Assembly (NCBI GenBank): GCA_027600665.1
Contig: JADGJL010001097.1
Span: 1 to 10,174 of the forward strand
Length of the DNA stretch: 10,174 nt
Direction of reading: 5' to 3'
Source: Irineochytrium annulatum
Taxonomy: Eukaryota; Chytridiomycota; Chytridiomycetes; Chytridiales; Chytridiaceae
The translations under genes and the position numbers were made by a program. Under the pieces are notes generated by a model. The model saw nothing but the letters and a program-made list of their open reading frames with translations. It made no database searches and was not told the origin of the DNA. Every line of letters starts with the position of its first letter. Positions within the stretch are counted from its first letter, which is position 1. Of the stretch, positions 1 to 8,683 are shown piece by piece.

Positions 1-3000
1 GCTTGAGGGAGACGGAGGGGAGGGGAACGCGGTGGACGGCGTTCGTGGTAGGGGTAGGCGGAACGGTGGCGGATAAAGGGGAATTGGGCACAAATGTATT
101 ATTTGAGGAGAAGAAGGAGGTGGCGGAGGATGGCTGCTGGGTATGTGTAGGGGGGGCGGTTTTGTAAATGTGGTGGATCTTCCCCGGGATATAGACTTTC
201 GGGGTTGTGGACTGGAGGTGTGAGCTGAAAGCCGTGAGGGCCTCGAACTTCTCAGCCTATGTCTGCGTTAGCAAACTAACCCTGAACGGAAGAAGATACC
301 GGCAGATAGTGAAAGAGTCCCACCTCGCTCATCTTGGTCCTCATCAGATCCGCTGCCTTGATGATTGTCTCGCGAAGGTCGATCATGCTCCCGTAGCTCA
401 GTCTCGGCACCATGTCGTTTTCGTTGACGAAACTATCGACCCAGCCGACCTGCGCCTCCGCCAGATCCGCACTCACGCACGGCGGGCAGGCAAACGAGAA
501 GCAGTGTAGCCTAAAGGCGTCCAAGCTGTCCACTCCGCCCGCGTCCAGCGCCGTCTGTTGAAGCTCAGCCAAGGCCGTCGGGTTTTCCCTTATCCGCATC
601 GTCAGAATCGACCCAATGGCGGCGCCTAACGAGTGGCCGACGATATAAAGCGCACGGGCCTTGCATGACTGAATGTGGACCTTCAACTTCGGCAAAAGGT
701 GTTCCTCAAGCCACAGCGCGCACCGCAAGATCCCACGATGCGCGTAGCCGTTCTTGAACGGCTCGTACTCTGCGCACATGTCCGTTACAAGGTCATGAAT
801 GTTAACCGTCCCGCGTATACACACAACGACGCCCTCCGTCTTCGTGTCCCAACACACAAAGAACTTAGGTTTGAATGTCTCCATCGCGCCCGCAAACTCC
901 CACTCGAGCATCTCACCCTGCAAGATGCCCAGGTGATTCCGCGCCGTGACCTGGTCACCCTTCTTCAGGAAATCTCGAATGTATCCTTTACCCGCCTCCC
1001 AATAGTTTCCCACGACGGACCCGTACGTCGCGACGGCAAACCTCATAAAGTGGATGGCGACCCGCACCTCCTCCGAGTCCTCTACAAGTACAGGTGGTTC
1101 CTCGATGGCGGCGGGAGATGGCTTTGCCTGCCACCGCGCGACGAGAAGCATAGCGCGGGCAAAGTCGACTTTGCTAACCCTCCACCCTTGGTTGAAAAAT
1201 GCAGCGCTGATGTTCGAGAGCTCCTTCACACCCGTCCACGTCCGCGGGGAGATGGTGTAGGGCCGTTTAGGCTCGAACCGGAGTCGGGTCGCCGCTGTCG
1301 TCGCGGACCCAAAGCGTGTGGCTGGCGGGGAACCGAACACAGGCAGGGTGTTGGCGTATTGGATGGTGTGTTGCTGTGGTGGCGGTGGTGCGTGACGGTG
1401 AAAGGTGGTGGCGTGGTGATGACCGGGCTGATGCTGCTGGTGATTCATGTGGTTCGTATGCTGCGACGACGAATTCGTATGCTCAGCCGCGCTGAAATAT
1501 CCTATGAACTCCTCTACGACTAACTCGCCCTCCGCCCTTGACGAAACTTGACTCCCAAAGTTGCTCCCGAGCTCCGGGTCGCCGAGGTCGCCCATAATGG
1601 ATGCCGAGTCATCAGGCCCAATGGGGTCGTCCATGTCGGCTTGGCCGTCGTCGCTGACGGAGCAAGAAAAGTCGAAAGAGAGGGTGATGTGGCCGAGGAC
1701 TGAGGGCTCCTCGTGGATAGTGTAGCGGCGCGGGTGTAAAGGGAAGGTCTGGACGACGGAGCCTGAGAGATTGCCGAGGTCTTTCAGGTGAATGCGGGCT
1801 CGGCCCATGTGGGTATTGATAAGTGCTGTCCGATCGTGAACGTCAATCTGCTTCCGGTCTTTAAACTTGTGCTACAGAGTTACCGGAAGAAGAAAAAAAC
1901 AAACCTTAAGGTAGTCGAACAAAATGGAATGGAACGTTAGCCCCGTCTCGTAAACCTCGTTAGTGAAGTCGTGGACGTTGGTGGGAGGACCAAACACGAA
2001 GTTGCCGACAAAGGGCGGCAGGTTTCCCGTCCCCATCGATGCAACCTCGTTCAAAGGCTTCAGCTTCCTGCCGCGGTATACGACCCTGAAGGAGAGCGGA
2101 CGTGGTTTCCCCCCAAGGTCGACCTTGACGATGGAAACCAACATGCATGCTACAAAACACGCGTCAGAAAGGTGCTTACTACAAATAGAATTACTTACTT
2201 GGGTAAGAGTTCGGGTTTAGAGCAAGGTGACCGTCCGAGAGCAAGGAGTTTAATGAAGGGTTCGATAACCCTGATGATAGTTTGAGCACCATGTCGAAAG
2301 CAAGGCTAACGCACCTTTAAGCCCACCATCTTTGACTTTCAGAGCAGCCCCTTCCCTCTCTTCCCTCACTCCGGCCTCTTCCGCGTTCTCTGGCACGGTT
2401 TCTAACACCGGCTGCATGGCAAACGCGACCGCGACCCCCTCACCAGGTGACAACGGAGGTCTCTCCTCCGCCTCGCCGCTCCCGCTTGCCGTGCTCGTGA
2501 CACTCAATTCGCCGACGGATCGCTGCGGCCGAAGCTTCCGGGTTAGATACCTCCGAATGGGGTCCAAGAAGAAATCCGTATCCATGTCCATGTCGTCCTC
2601 GTCCGCCGCATGCTCCGCGGGAGGAAGCAAGCCAGACCCGTCGTCGATGTCCTCGCCTCCCCCGGTGTCAGCGACATTGCATCGCGGATCCGGCGGAGGC
2701 CTGAAGCCGAGGGAGCGTATTGCGGAGGTGAAGTGGGACGGTTGAGACTGCTGCTGCTGCTGCTGTTGCGGTGGAACAATGTCCACACCTGCCCCGACCG
2801 ACCCCGCCAGCCGAGGCGATAAGCCATAGTAATACCGCTTGAACCTCGGGGTCAGCTCCCTGAAGTCCCAAGGCCTAAAAGCAAACGGCGCCGCGGGGTT
2901 CGCGGCCGGCGATACCGGCGATAAGGATTTCGCCTGAAGAAACTCGTCCTGTTGCGTGGAGGCCGTCTCGGCCGGGAGGTCAGTGACAGCCGGGCCGTCT

Positions 3001-3413
3001 TCCTCCTGCGGCCTCGGTGTCGCAGTCGAGTTCCCCCACACGCCCCTGATCTCGAATAGGCCCATGCTCGCCATCCCCAGCTTCGCGAACGTGGCAATGT
3101 GGCCCTGGGCCGCCGCGCCACCGCTGCCTTCGAGCGTCCGCATCGGCGGAATCGGGACCGGGACGGGGACGATGTCAGCGTCCTGGACGGAGCTAGGGGC
3201 CTGGGGCGGGCCGATCATTGGTGTCGGGACCGACATTGGTATGCCTGCCAGCGAAGCCATTAAGCCCGCTGATGACGTTAGTTGCAAAAAGACGAAGTGG
3301 TTTGAAAGGAAGGCATCGAAGCAGCTTCCATGCTTCACCAAAGGTCCATTCCAGCCGTCTTCATACAAGAACACCGACAGGGCCAGCTGTCGTTCACACA
3401 CGATGATGTCCAT
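1..3413 (-). CDS. C2-domain class-3 lipase, sn-1-specific diacylglycerol lipase type (3' end beyond window)
   Basis: Likely hydrolyses diacylglycerol at a membrane, releasing a fatty acid and a monoacylglycerol. Spliced model: exons 3413-2315, 2270-2199, 2149-1905, 1847-300 and 256-<1; introns of 44, 49, 57 and 43 nt; all phases agree. At least 1073 residues. Residues 1-360 are low complexity, with Pro-rich stretches and seven Gln. Residues about 370-540 look like a C2 domain (FDYL, then HMGRARIHL and GHITLSF). A His/Gln-rich linker covers about 580-640. The lipase core follows: GHSLG nucleophile Ser near residue 878 (codon 632-630), Asp in NENDMVPRLS near 950 (416-414), and His in YIPGKIHHIYK near 1016 (175-170) in the last exon. 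The NDMVPRLS and YIPGKIHH motifs are typical of diacylglycerol lipases. The N-terminal four-helix membrane region of animal enzymes is absent. The first in-frame ATG is at 3413; a later one, MASLAGIP near 3260, is an alternative start. The last donor is uncertain: GTATCT at 299 or GTGGGA at 323. Confidence 0.85.
1355..1475 (-). repeat. His/Gln-rich low-complexity linker within the lipase coding region
   Basis: The coding sequence between the C2 domain and the lipase core gives a stretch of about 40 residues dominated by His, Gln, Asn and Pro. It contains short blocks such as HQQHQPGHHH, HRHAPPPPQQH and HTNHMNHQQH. No fold is recognisable, so it is most simply a flexible linker. The density of His could allow metal binding, but this is only inference. 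Confidence 0.75.
2748..2768 (-). repeat. CAG trinucleotide run encoding seven Gln in the lipase N-terminus
   Basis: On the + strand this is six CTG triplets and one TTG. Read on the minus strand it gives seven consecutive Gln, after a PP pair, in the disordered N-terminal part of the lipase gene. Pure triplet runs of this kind are prone to length change between strains. Confidence 0.8.
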
Positions 3414-4295
3414 CGGCTGTTCGGCGCGTGAGTGGAAGGTCGGGGAGGTAGGATAGTGATCGGTCTGTTCCTGCACATTTCTACCGATGCCATCTTTCAC
3501 GCTCGGTTGCGGATTTCCCGCATTCCCGATGCGACGTGGTCACGCAGGACGACTATTCACCTAGTCCGGGCTGGCCCGTAGCGAGTGTAACAGAGGTGCC
3601 GATCAGTTTTCGTGATTGCGACGAGGAGCGATATCGCATTGCAGGACAATGGTGGAAATTCACCGTGTCCTGACCTTCGGCACGCCATATGTTTAAGCCT
3701 TCTCTATATTTATCCTGTTGGTGTTAATTGCCCTCTTCTTTTTCCCTTCTAATGTATTCACTGCAGTTTTTCCTCTAAAGCTTGGCTCCCTCGTCTTTCG
3801 CCAACCCGTTTTTTCTCTCGGCACTTTTCGAATCTGGCTCTGGCATGAGTATCACGTCCAAGTGACCACCGTAGTTTCTGAGCCGGAGTTTGAACCAGCG
3901 GAAGAGACGCCCGCGTAGTTGGGACACGGAAGAAATTCGAGACGAAGAACGTTACAGAAGATAAGTATACCACATTTTTTTGTCTGCGACACCTGGACGC
4001 GCATATTTCATAACCTAAATTATGCTACCGATACTCAAGTTGCAGGACAGTATTAAAACAGCGAAATCGTCAACTTAGTTATTTCGATGTTAAATATCAA
4101 ATGCACCTTCAACCCATAGATAACTTTTCGAAACTTTCACGTGCTTGCAAGGTGTACGTACAAAATGAACAGATATCGAAGATGACGTTAGCTACCGACA
4201 AGTCTGAAACAGAAGAGAACGAAAACTATCCACAAACGCGACCAAGGTATGAATACATGCAAAAATATATGTGAAGCACTCCCTACAATCCCTCC
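3414..4295. other. Intergenic region between the lipase and HAM1-like genes
   Basis: About 880 nt without a convincing gene. Its right part should hold the 3' untranslated end of the HAM1-like gene, and its left part the promoter and leader of the lipase gene, because both are on the minus strand. The part from about 3720 to 3830 is pyrimidine-rich on the + strand, and 3960-4270 is AT-rich. Short open frames at 3718-3918 (+) and 3758-3973 (-) show no family motif and weak coding character. No clear AATAAA polyadenylation signal was seen directly below the stop at 4296. Confidence 0.6.
3703..3713 (-). promoter_or_regulatory. Possible TATA-like element for the lipase gene
   Basis: On the minus strand this reads ATAAATATAGA, a TATA-like match about 290 nt upstream of the proposed lipase start codon at 3413. 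It lies next to a purine-rich stretch on the same strand. Fungal promoters are degenerate and this AT-rich area gives chance matches, so the assignment is weak. Confidence 0.2.
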
Positions 4296-7200
4296 TCATG
4301 CAGCCATCACACCCTCAAGCGCGCCGACAATGTTTCCAACCATCGATCCCTCCTTCATCATCTTGCTCAGCTTCGACCAGGTGCCGTTCTTTTTCTTCCC
4401 GTCGAGGCCGACGACACTCGAAGAGTAGTAGCCATCGTCGGTGTCAGCGTCAGACTCCTCGAACCACCGAAGTTTCATCTCGGTCAGCTTCTCGTCGAGA
4501 TCCGACACTGTACGGACGATGCGGAGGCCCAGAGCGTCGGAGAGCTCGGACTTTAATTTGGTGTTAATTGCCGACTTAAACAGCTTGTAGTAGGAACTGG
4601 AGGGAGTAAAGGTTAAGGCCTGTCGCTCATAGGGTCGGCGCAAAAACTTACTCGTTTCGGGTGCCGAAGATGTCAAGCTGAAGGTCGTCAATGTCAACTA
4701 GGACCTTCTGCGGGTTAAGAGTAGAGTCGGGGCTCTCGAGGTTAAGCGCAAGCTGCACGGTAACGGTAATGCCGTTTCCTCCGATCTGTTTTGGAAACTC
4801 ATTAGGATAATCCCAAAAATCATAAATATACTGACGAAAACGTTCGCAACACCCTGGTCCTGACGAGTTGGGAAACCCTTCTTCTTCGAGTAGTAAAAAG
4901 GCATATCGCGAAGATTCGCCCGAATCCGATGCCTATGCAACACCGTTAACGGCGTATCCTAAACTGTAAGCAGCTTAAATTACTTACAGTGTAATGGTCG
5001 CGGTGTTGGAGAACTCGACGCCTTCCATCTTATTTTGAAGTCCGACAAGCGCGGCATTCATAACGGCAACCTCGATCGCGTCGGGGCAGATCTCGGCCGT
5101 TCTCAACATAATATCCTCAACGACAACGTCCATCTCGTGCGTAAGGTGCTCAACGCGTGGGATCGGGATCACCTCCATACTCTTCCAAATTGAAGGGATG
5201 ATGACGTGGATTACGTCCGTCAGAAGTGCCTGTTTGAACGTCGGCTGGCCGTTGCTGCAAGACATAGGAACGTAGTATTAGAATGAAGTAATAAACGCGA
5301 AGTCGAAGACGTCCAACTTACCGGTCGACAACAAGAGCTGATGTCAAGTTCGTGACTGCATCCGTAACCTTCTGCAATGTGCCATCCTCGCCGATTCCCG
5401 CAACGAACTCCTTCCACGAGTTCATCGTTTCGTGGAACTTCTGTCTGACGCCATCATCCTCTCCGCGAATTTCCTCGTTGAGCCTCAGTATAAGACCCTT
5501 GATGCGCTCGGTCATATCGGGATCTTCGGCGTATCGACGGTCCTGGAGAGCGCGGCGGATTGTCGTGAAAAAATCGTCAACTAGGATGCGGAAGTTGGCG
5601 CGTTGGGTAAGGGAGCTCATGAAGCGCTTGTAAGAAGCGATCGGAATGTCGAGGTCGTGGTTGACAGAAAAGCGCTCAAGGATCGTCTGTTCAAAAGTAG
5701 TTATTATAAATAATCATGCATACTTCTTTAAAATTATTATAGTGGATAATAGCTTACCTTCAACTCCCTAAACGCAAGTTGCATATTATAATCTTCCTTC
5801 GTCTCACTAATACCCTCCCACTCCGGGCGAAGCTCATCCATCATGTCAACAAGTCCCAACATTGAACGCCTCGTGGACGCGCCTGACGGGCTCGAGTGCA
5901 ACCTCCTGAGCATGTGGACGAGACGGTCCGCCGTCGTATCGAGGTGTTCCTTCTCGGGTTTCCCACTGTCGCCTTGGATCGTCTCGAGAAGCGGCTGGTC
6001 CTGCTCGGTGAGGGAAGCGTTCACGAGCTGAAGCGTCTTAGAAACCGCGGGGACGAGGTCGATGTCGTCGTCAGTTTGGGCGGCCGACGTCGAGTTCTGG
6101 CGGCGGCCTTGGTTGTTCTGGAAGCGGACGTCCTGGTTATTCTGCTGGTAGCGGCCGCTCTGGTTATTTCGCTGGCTCGAGTTGATGTTACCGCCATCCG
6201 TCTGGTCGTCGTGGGGCAGGGGGCCGACGAGAGCCTTCGACAAGGCTGGCGGATTGGCGGCGCTCGTACCGCTCACATTGCGGGACTGGTTGCCGGAGAG
6301 GTTGCCGGACGGATTAGGAAGATTGCTGCCTTGCTGCTGCTGACCAGGCATCTGCTGCGCGCCGCCTGTCTGCTGGCGGGGACCGGCGCCATTGATCTCG
6401 GCAAGCCTGCCGCGGACCTCCTCCTCCCAGTCGCTACCCTGTCCCGTGCCGTCGGCGTTCGCCGAGGAGCCGTGGTGCGGAAGGCCGGTGTTTAAGAGGT
6501 TCCGCGTCTTCGGACCGGGGACGCCGGGAATACCCGCGGGGTCGTAATTGTCGACGTTCTCGCCAGGGGAGGCTCGCTGTACATTCTGCAGAGTCGAGGA
6601 GTTGTACGAAGGGGTGAAGCCGACCGGGTTTGCGGTCGCAAAGTTGACATGTTGCTGCTGTTGTTGCGGTTGTTGCTGCTGTTGAGCTAACTCTTGCTCG
6701 TACTGCAGCTGCCGGTTGCGCGCTTGAAGGTTTCCGCCCTGATCGTCCTGCTGTTGCTGCTGGCCAACCGTCTGCGGCTGCTGCTGGTCAAGAGTGGAGG
6801 AAGCTTCTTGTTCGTATTGAAGTTGCCTATTAGGCGCCTGCGAGTTCCCGACCTGCTGCTGGAAGGCCTGCCCGCCGGTCTGCACGCCGGTCTGCTGATT
6901 GCCGACCTGCCCGGTCTGTTGCTGCGGCTGTTGGTTGATCTGCTGCTGTTGCGTCTGGCCGTTCTCCAGTTGTTGCTGGCCGTTCTGCTGCAAGTGGCCG
7001 TGGCGCGACTCGCTCGCGACGATGCCGGACGCGATGGCCTTGAATGGCTCGACAAGTTGCTTCAATCTATTTACATAACAATATTTTAGATAAGAACGAA
7101 TCAGGTGAGATAATACAGGAAGACGAAGAACACTCACTGTCCCGCACCCTGTTGATTTTCGTTAATCTCCCCGCTCGCAATCTTCTCCATCTTCCTGGCC

Positions 7201-8077
7201 GTGTTCGCGACCCTCGCCTGGACCTCCTCCGGCATACCCTCCTTTGATACGTCCCACAGCAGCTCAGTGACGTTGCGGAGGATCAGCTGGAGCTCGGGAC
7301 TCCTCATCAGGCCCTGGAGGATAGTGACGACGTGCGAGTTCCCGCCCTGCGTCTTTTCGTTAAGGCTGCCGACGGCGCCCTTGATGCGGTCCGTGTCGGC
7401 CTTGGCGGCGTACTCCATGAAGCGCTGGAACGCACCGTCGCCGTTCTTCTCGCGGAGAAGGTCGCGGAATGTCTGGATCAGGTGCTTGGAGGCGTCGACG
7501 GCGACCTTACCCTCAGCGCTAAGGCCCGGGGCTACCTGGATGCTGAGCAGCGCCTGCATCGACTTGTCCAGCTCCTCGTTGGACGGCATCTTGCCCTCCT
7601 TAATGCGTGTAATCACGTCCTACGGTGTGGGAAAATAGTGTAAGCATGAGAAGAACAGTACGGAGCAGCAAGCGAAAAGGACAACATGAATATCGCGTAA
7701 CATACCATTAAATCAACGAAGCCACCAACAAGCGGGTTCGGGTTCGACGACGGCGTGGTCGACGGCGGGCGCTGGGGCTTGCGCATCTTGTACCAGATGC
7801 CATTCCGTGCCAGGCGGCGAGAGGCGGCCAAGGACGGATCCTCGGGCCGGCCGGGAATGTTCTGAGGTCCGGCGACCGTGTGGGCGCGGCGTGGGGACGT
7901 GTTCGGGCCCATAGCCTCGCTCTGGATGACGGGATCGAGCACCATTTAGAATCCTACACTGCCCCCCTCCACCGTTGCCAAGAAGAAAGTAAACGATCGA
8001 CTTACGTGTGCCCTGGAGGTCACGGTGCTTCTCCTGTTCACCGTATCATCGGTGAAGTCGTAGGCTCGCGTAGGCAT
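4296..8077 (-). CDS. HAM1-like (BPI/SMP-like, DUF4449-type) fungal protein with a Q/N-rich insertion
   Basis: Probable lipid- or membrane-associated protein of the fungal HAM1-like family, whose fold is related to BPI/SMP lipid-binding domains; its biochemical role is not firmly known. Spliced model: exons 8077-8006, 7921-7706, 7619-7138, 7066-5758, 5686-5322, 5254-4988, 4932-4836, 4785-4652 and 4596-4296; introns of 84, 86, 71, 71, 67, 55, 50 and 55 nt, all keeping the frame; 1080 residues. Family marks in order: LLREKNGDGAFQRFM in exon 3, PIPRVEHLTHEMDVVVEDI in exon 6, FYYSKKKGFPTRQDQGVANVF in exon 7 running across the splice into IGGNGITVTVQLAL, and SYYKLFKSAINTKL at the start of exon 9. 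Residues about 280-590 are a Gln/Asn-rich insertion absent from the usual family outline. The C-terminal 60 residues include an acidic DADTDD patch and a KKK patch. The first exon (24 codons, good start context, GTAAGT donor) is less sure than the rest. The alternative is ATG at 7945, giving 1064 residues and a leader intron. Confidence 0.87.
6691..6735 (-). repeat. Peptide repeat copy 2 (GNLQARNRQLQYEQE)
   Basis: Second of two copies of a 15-residue peptide in the Gln-rich insertion of the HAM1-like protein. The first copy, GNSQAPNRQLQYEQE, is at 6849-6805, and the two differ at two residues. The copies begin 114 nt (38 codons) apart. Confidence 0.85.
6805..6849 (-). repeat. Peptide repeat copy 1 (GNSQAPNRQLQYEQE)
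   Basis: First of the two 15-residue copies, 13 of 15 identical to the one at 6735-6691. Over the shared NRQLQYEQE the codons are AAT AGG CAA CTT CAA TAC here and AAC CGG CAG CTG CAG TAC in the other copy. The peptide is therefore kept while synonymous sites have diverged. Confidence 0.85.
7954..8005 (-). other. Alternative 52-nt leader intron of the HAM1-like gene
   Basis: A GTAAGT donor at 8005-8000 can splice to two acceptors. The GTGTAG acceptor ending at 7954 would leave the ATG at 7945 as start codon and make this a 5' leader intron. The CAG acceptor ending at 7922 instead joins the open 24-codon exon 8077-8006 in frame to the protein. I prefer the second, because in the first case an ATG in good context at 8077 would open a frame that overlaps the true start. 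Confidence 0.4.
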
Positions 8078-8250
8078 CGTTGCAGTTCAGTCTCGTGAAT
8101 GTGGGAATGTTCAACGCAAGGTGTGGTGGATTTCTTACTCAGTGGTGGACGGGCACGTCGGAGGGAGGCACGGGCCTGTTAAATACCGATTGAGCGCGCC
8201 CGGTTCTCCTCTGGTGACCGAACGCTGAGTCTCAAGTGAAGGGTCTAATA

Positions 8251-8683
8251 CTACTTTGACGCTTTTGGTTCGAATTCCTCCTCCTTGAATTCTCCACTGG
8301 CGGCGCCCGCCAAAAGAAACGGGGGGAGGATGGCGACGCCGGCGACGGCCACGCAAATCACCTCATGCGCCAACAGATCGCCGTCGCGTCGTCGGCCTGT
8401 ATCAAGCGATGCCTTCGCGGACGGCAGTGACGGTGGCGTTAAAGCAGGCGGCGACGGACCTACCGACACTTGATAGGACCGCGTTATTTTCTTTCTGACC
8501 GTCATGCAGACGGTTAACAGCACGAGGGGGAGGATGGACGATGAACCGGGGTGGCGGGTTCCCGTCGCCGGGAAGGGTGTGTCTTGTGTCTTCAATGGTG
8601 AAAACAACGCTGGCGAGGAGCGCCAGGTATTGGCGCGGTAGTGCGGCCCTCGTGACTTTCGTTACTGGACCACAACCAACCAT
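8251..8683 (-). CDS. Possible small single-pass membrane protein, unidentified
   Basis: Weak candidate. The minus strand is open from an ATG at 8683 to about 8464. A 67-nt intron-like stretch (donor GTAGGT at 8463, TTTAAC branch-like site, acceptor ACAG ending at 8397) would join it in frame to 8396-8251, giving about 121 residues. The second part reads LLAHEVICVAVAGVAILPPF, a strong hydrophobic segment, and ends in a charged tail, FKEEEFEPKASK. A His just before one membrane segment and a short Glu/Lys tail are faintly like mitochondrial ATP synthase subunit k, but the usual N-terminal GR-x-V block is not clear, so I do not assign it. A second in-frame reading without an intron starts at ATG 8505. 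The stretch could also be non-coding. Confidence 0.28.

Larger units (their letters stand above)
6080..7010 (-). repeat. Gln/Asn-rich low-complexity segment in the HAM1-like gene
   Basis: This part of exon 4 encodes about 300 residues with many short Gln runs (QQQQQPQQQQQ, GQQQQQDDQ, GQQQQGSN) towards its N-terminal side. More Asn/Gln/Arg-rich blocks (RYQQNNQDVRFQNNQ, SSQRNNQSGR) lie towards its C-terminal side. The codons mix CAG and CAA rather than forming a pure repeat, so this is an established low-complexity region rather than a recent triplet expansion. The composition is prion-like or condensate-prone, which is inference from composition only. Confidence 0.8.

Noticed and set aside
276..278. 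TAG at 278-276 as the real end of the lipase gene
   Set aside because: It lies inside a predicted 43- or 67-nt intron, and the next exon supplies the expected catalytic His motif.
675..1523. Long + strand open frame of 282 codons opposite the lipase gene
   Set aside because: It lies wholly antisense to the lipase coding sequence, which has catalytic motifs in the right order. The + frame has no family motif and is explained by GC-rich codon bias on the other strand.
3718..3973. Short overlapping open frames in the intergenic region
   Set aside because: They have no start context or motif, and they come from a pyrimidine-rich tract. Both strands are open by chance.
3721..4572. 12-base exact repeat gtgttaattgcc at 3721 and 4561
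   Set aside because: One copy is in a coding exon and the other in intergenic DNA. A few 12-base matches are expected by chance in 10 kb.
5896..7089. + strand open frames rich in Leu, Val and Ala opposite the Gln-rich segment
   Set aside because: CAG/CAA codons read on the opposite strand become CTG/TTG, which encode Leu. The apparent hydrophobic proteins are therefore shadows of the Gln-rich coding region.
4296..7945. HAM1-like gene as a pseudogene with many frameshifts and stops
   Set aside because: Every frame change coincides with a good donor and acceptor pair of 50-86 nt and matching phase, and the joined protein keeps the family motifs. Introns explain the pattern better than decay.
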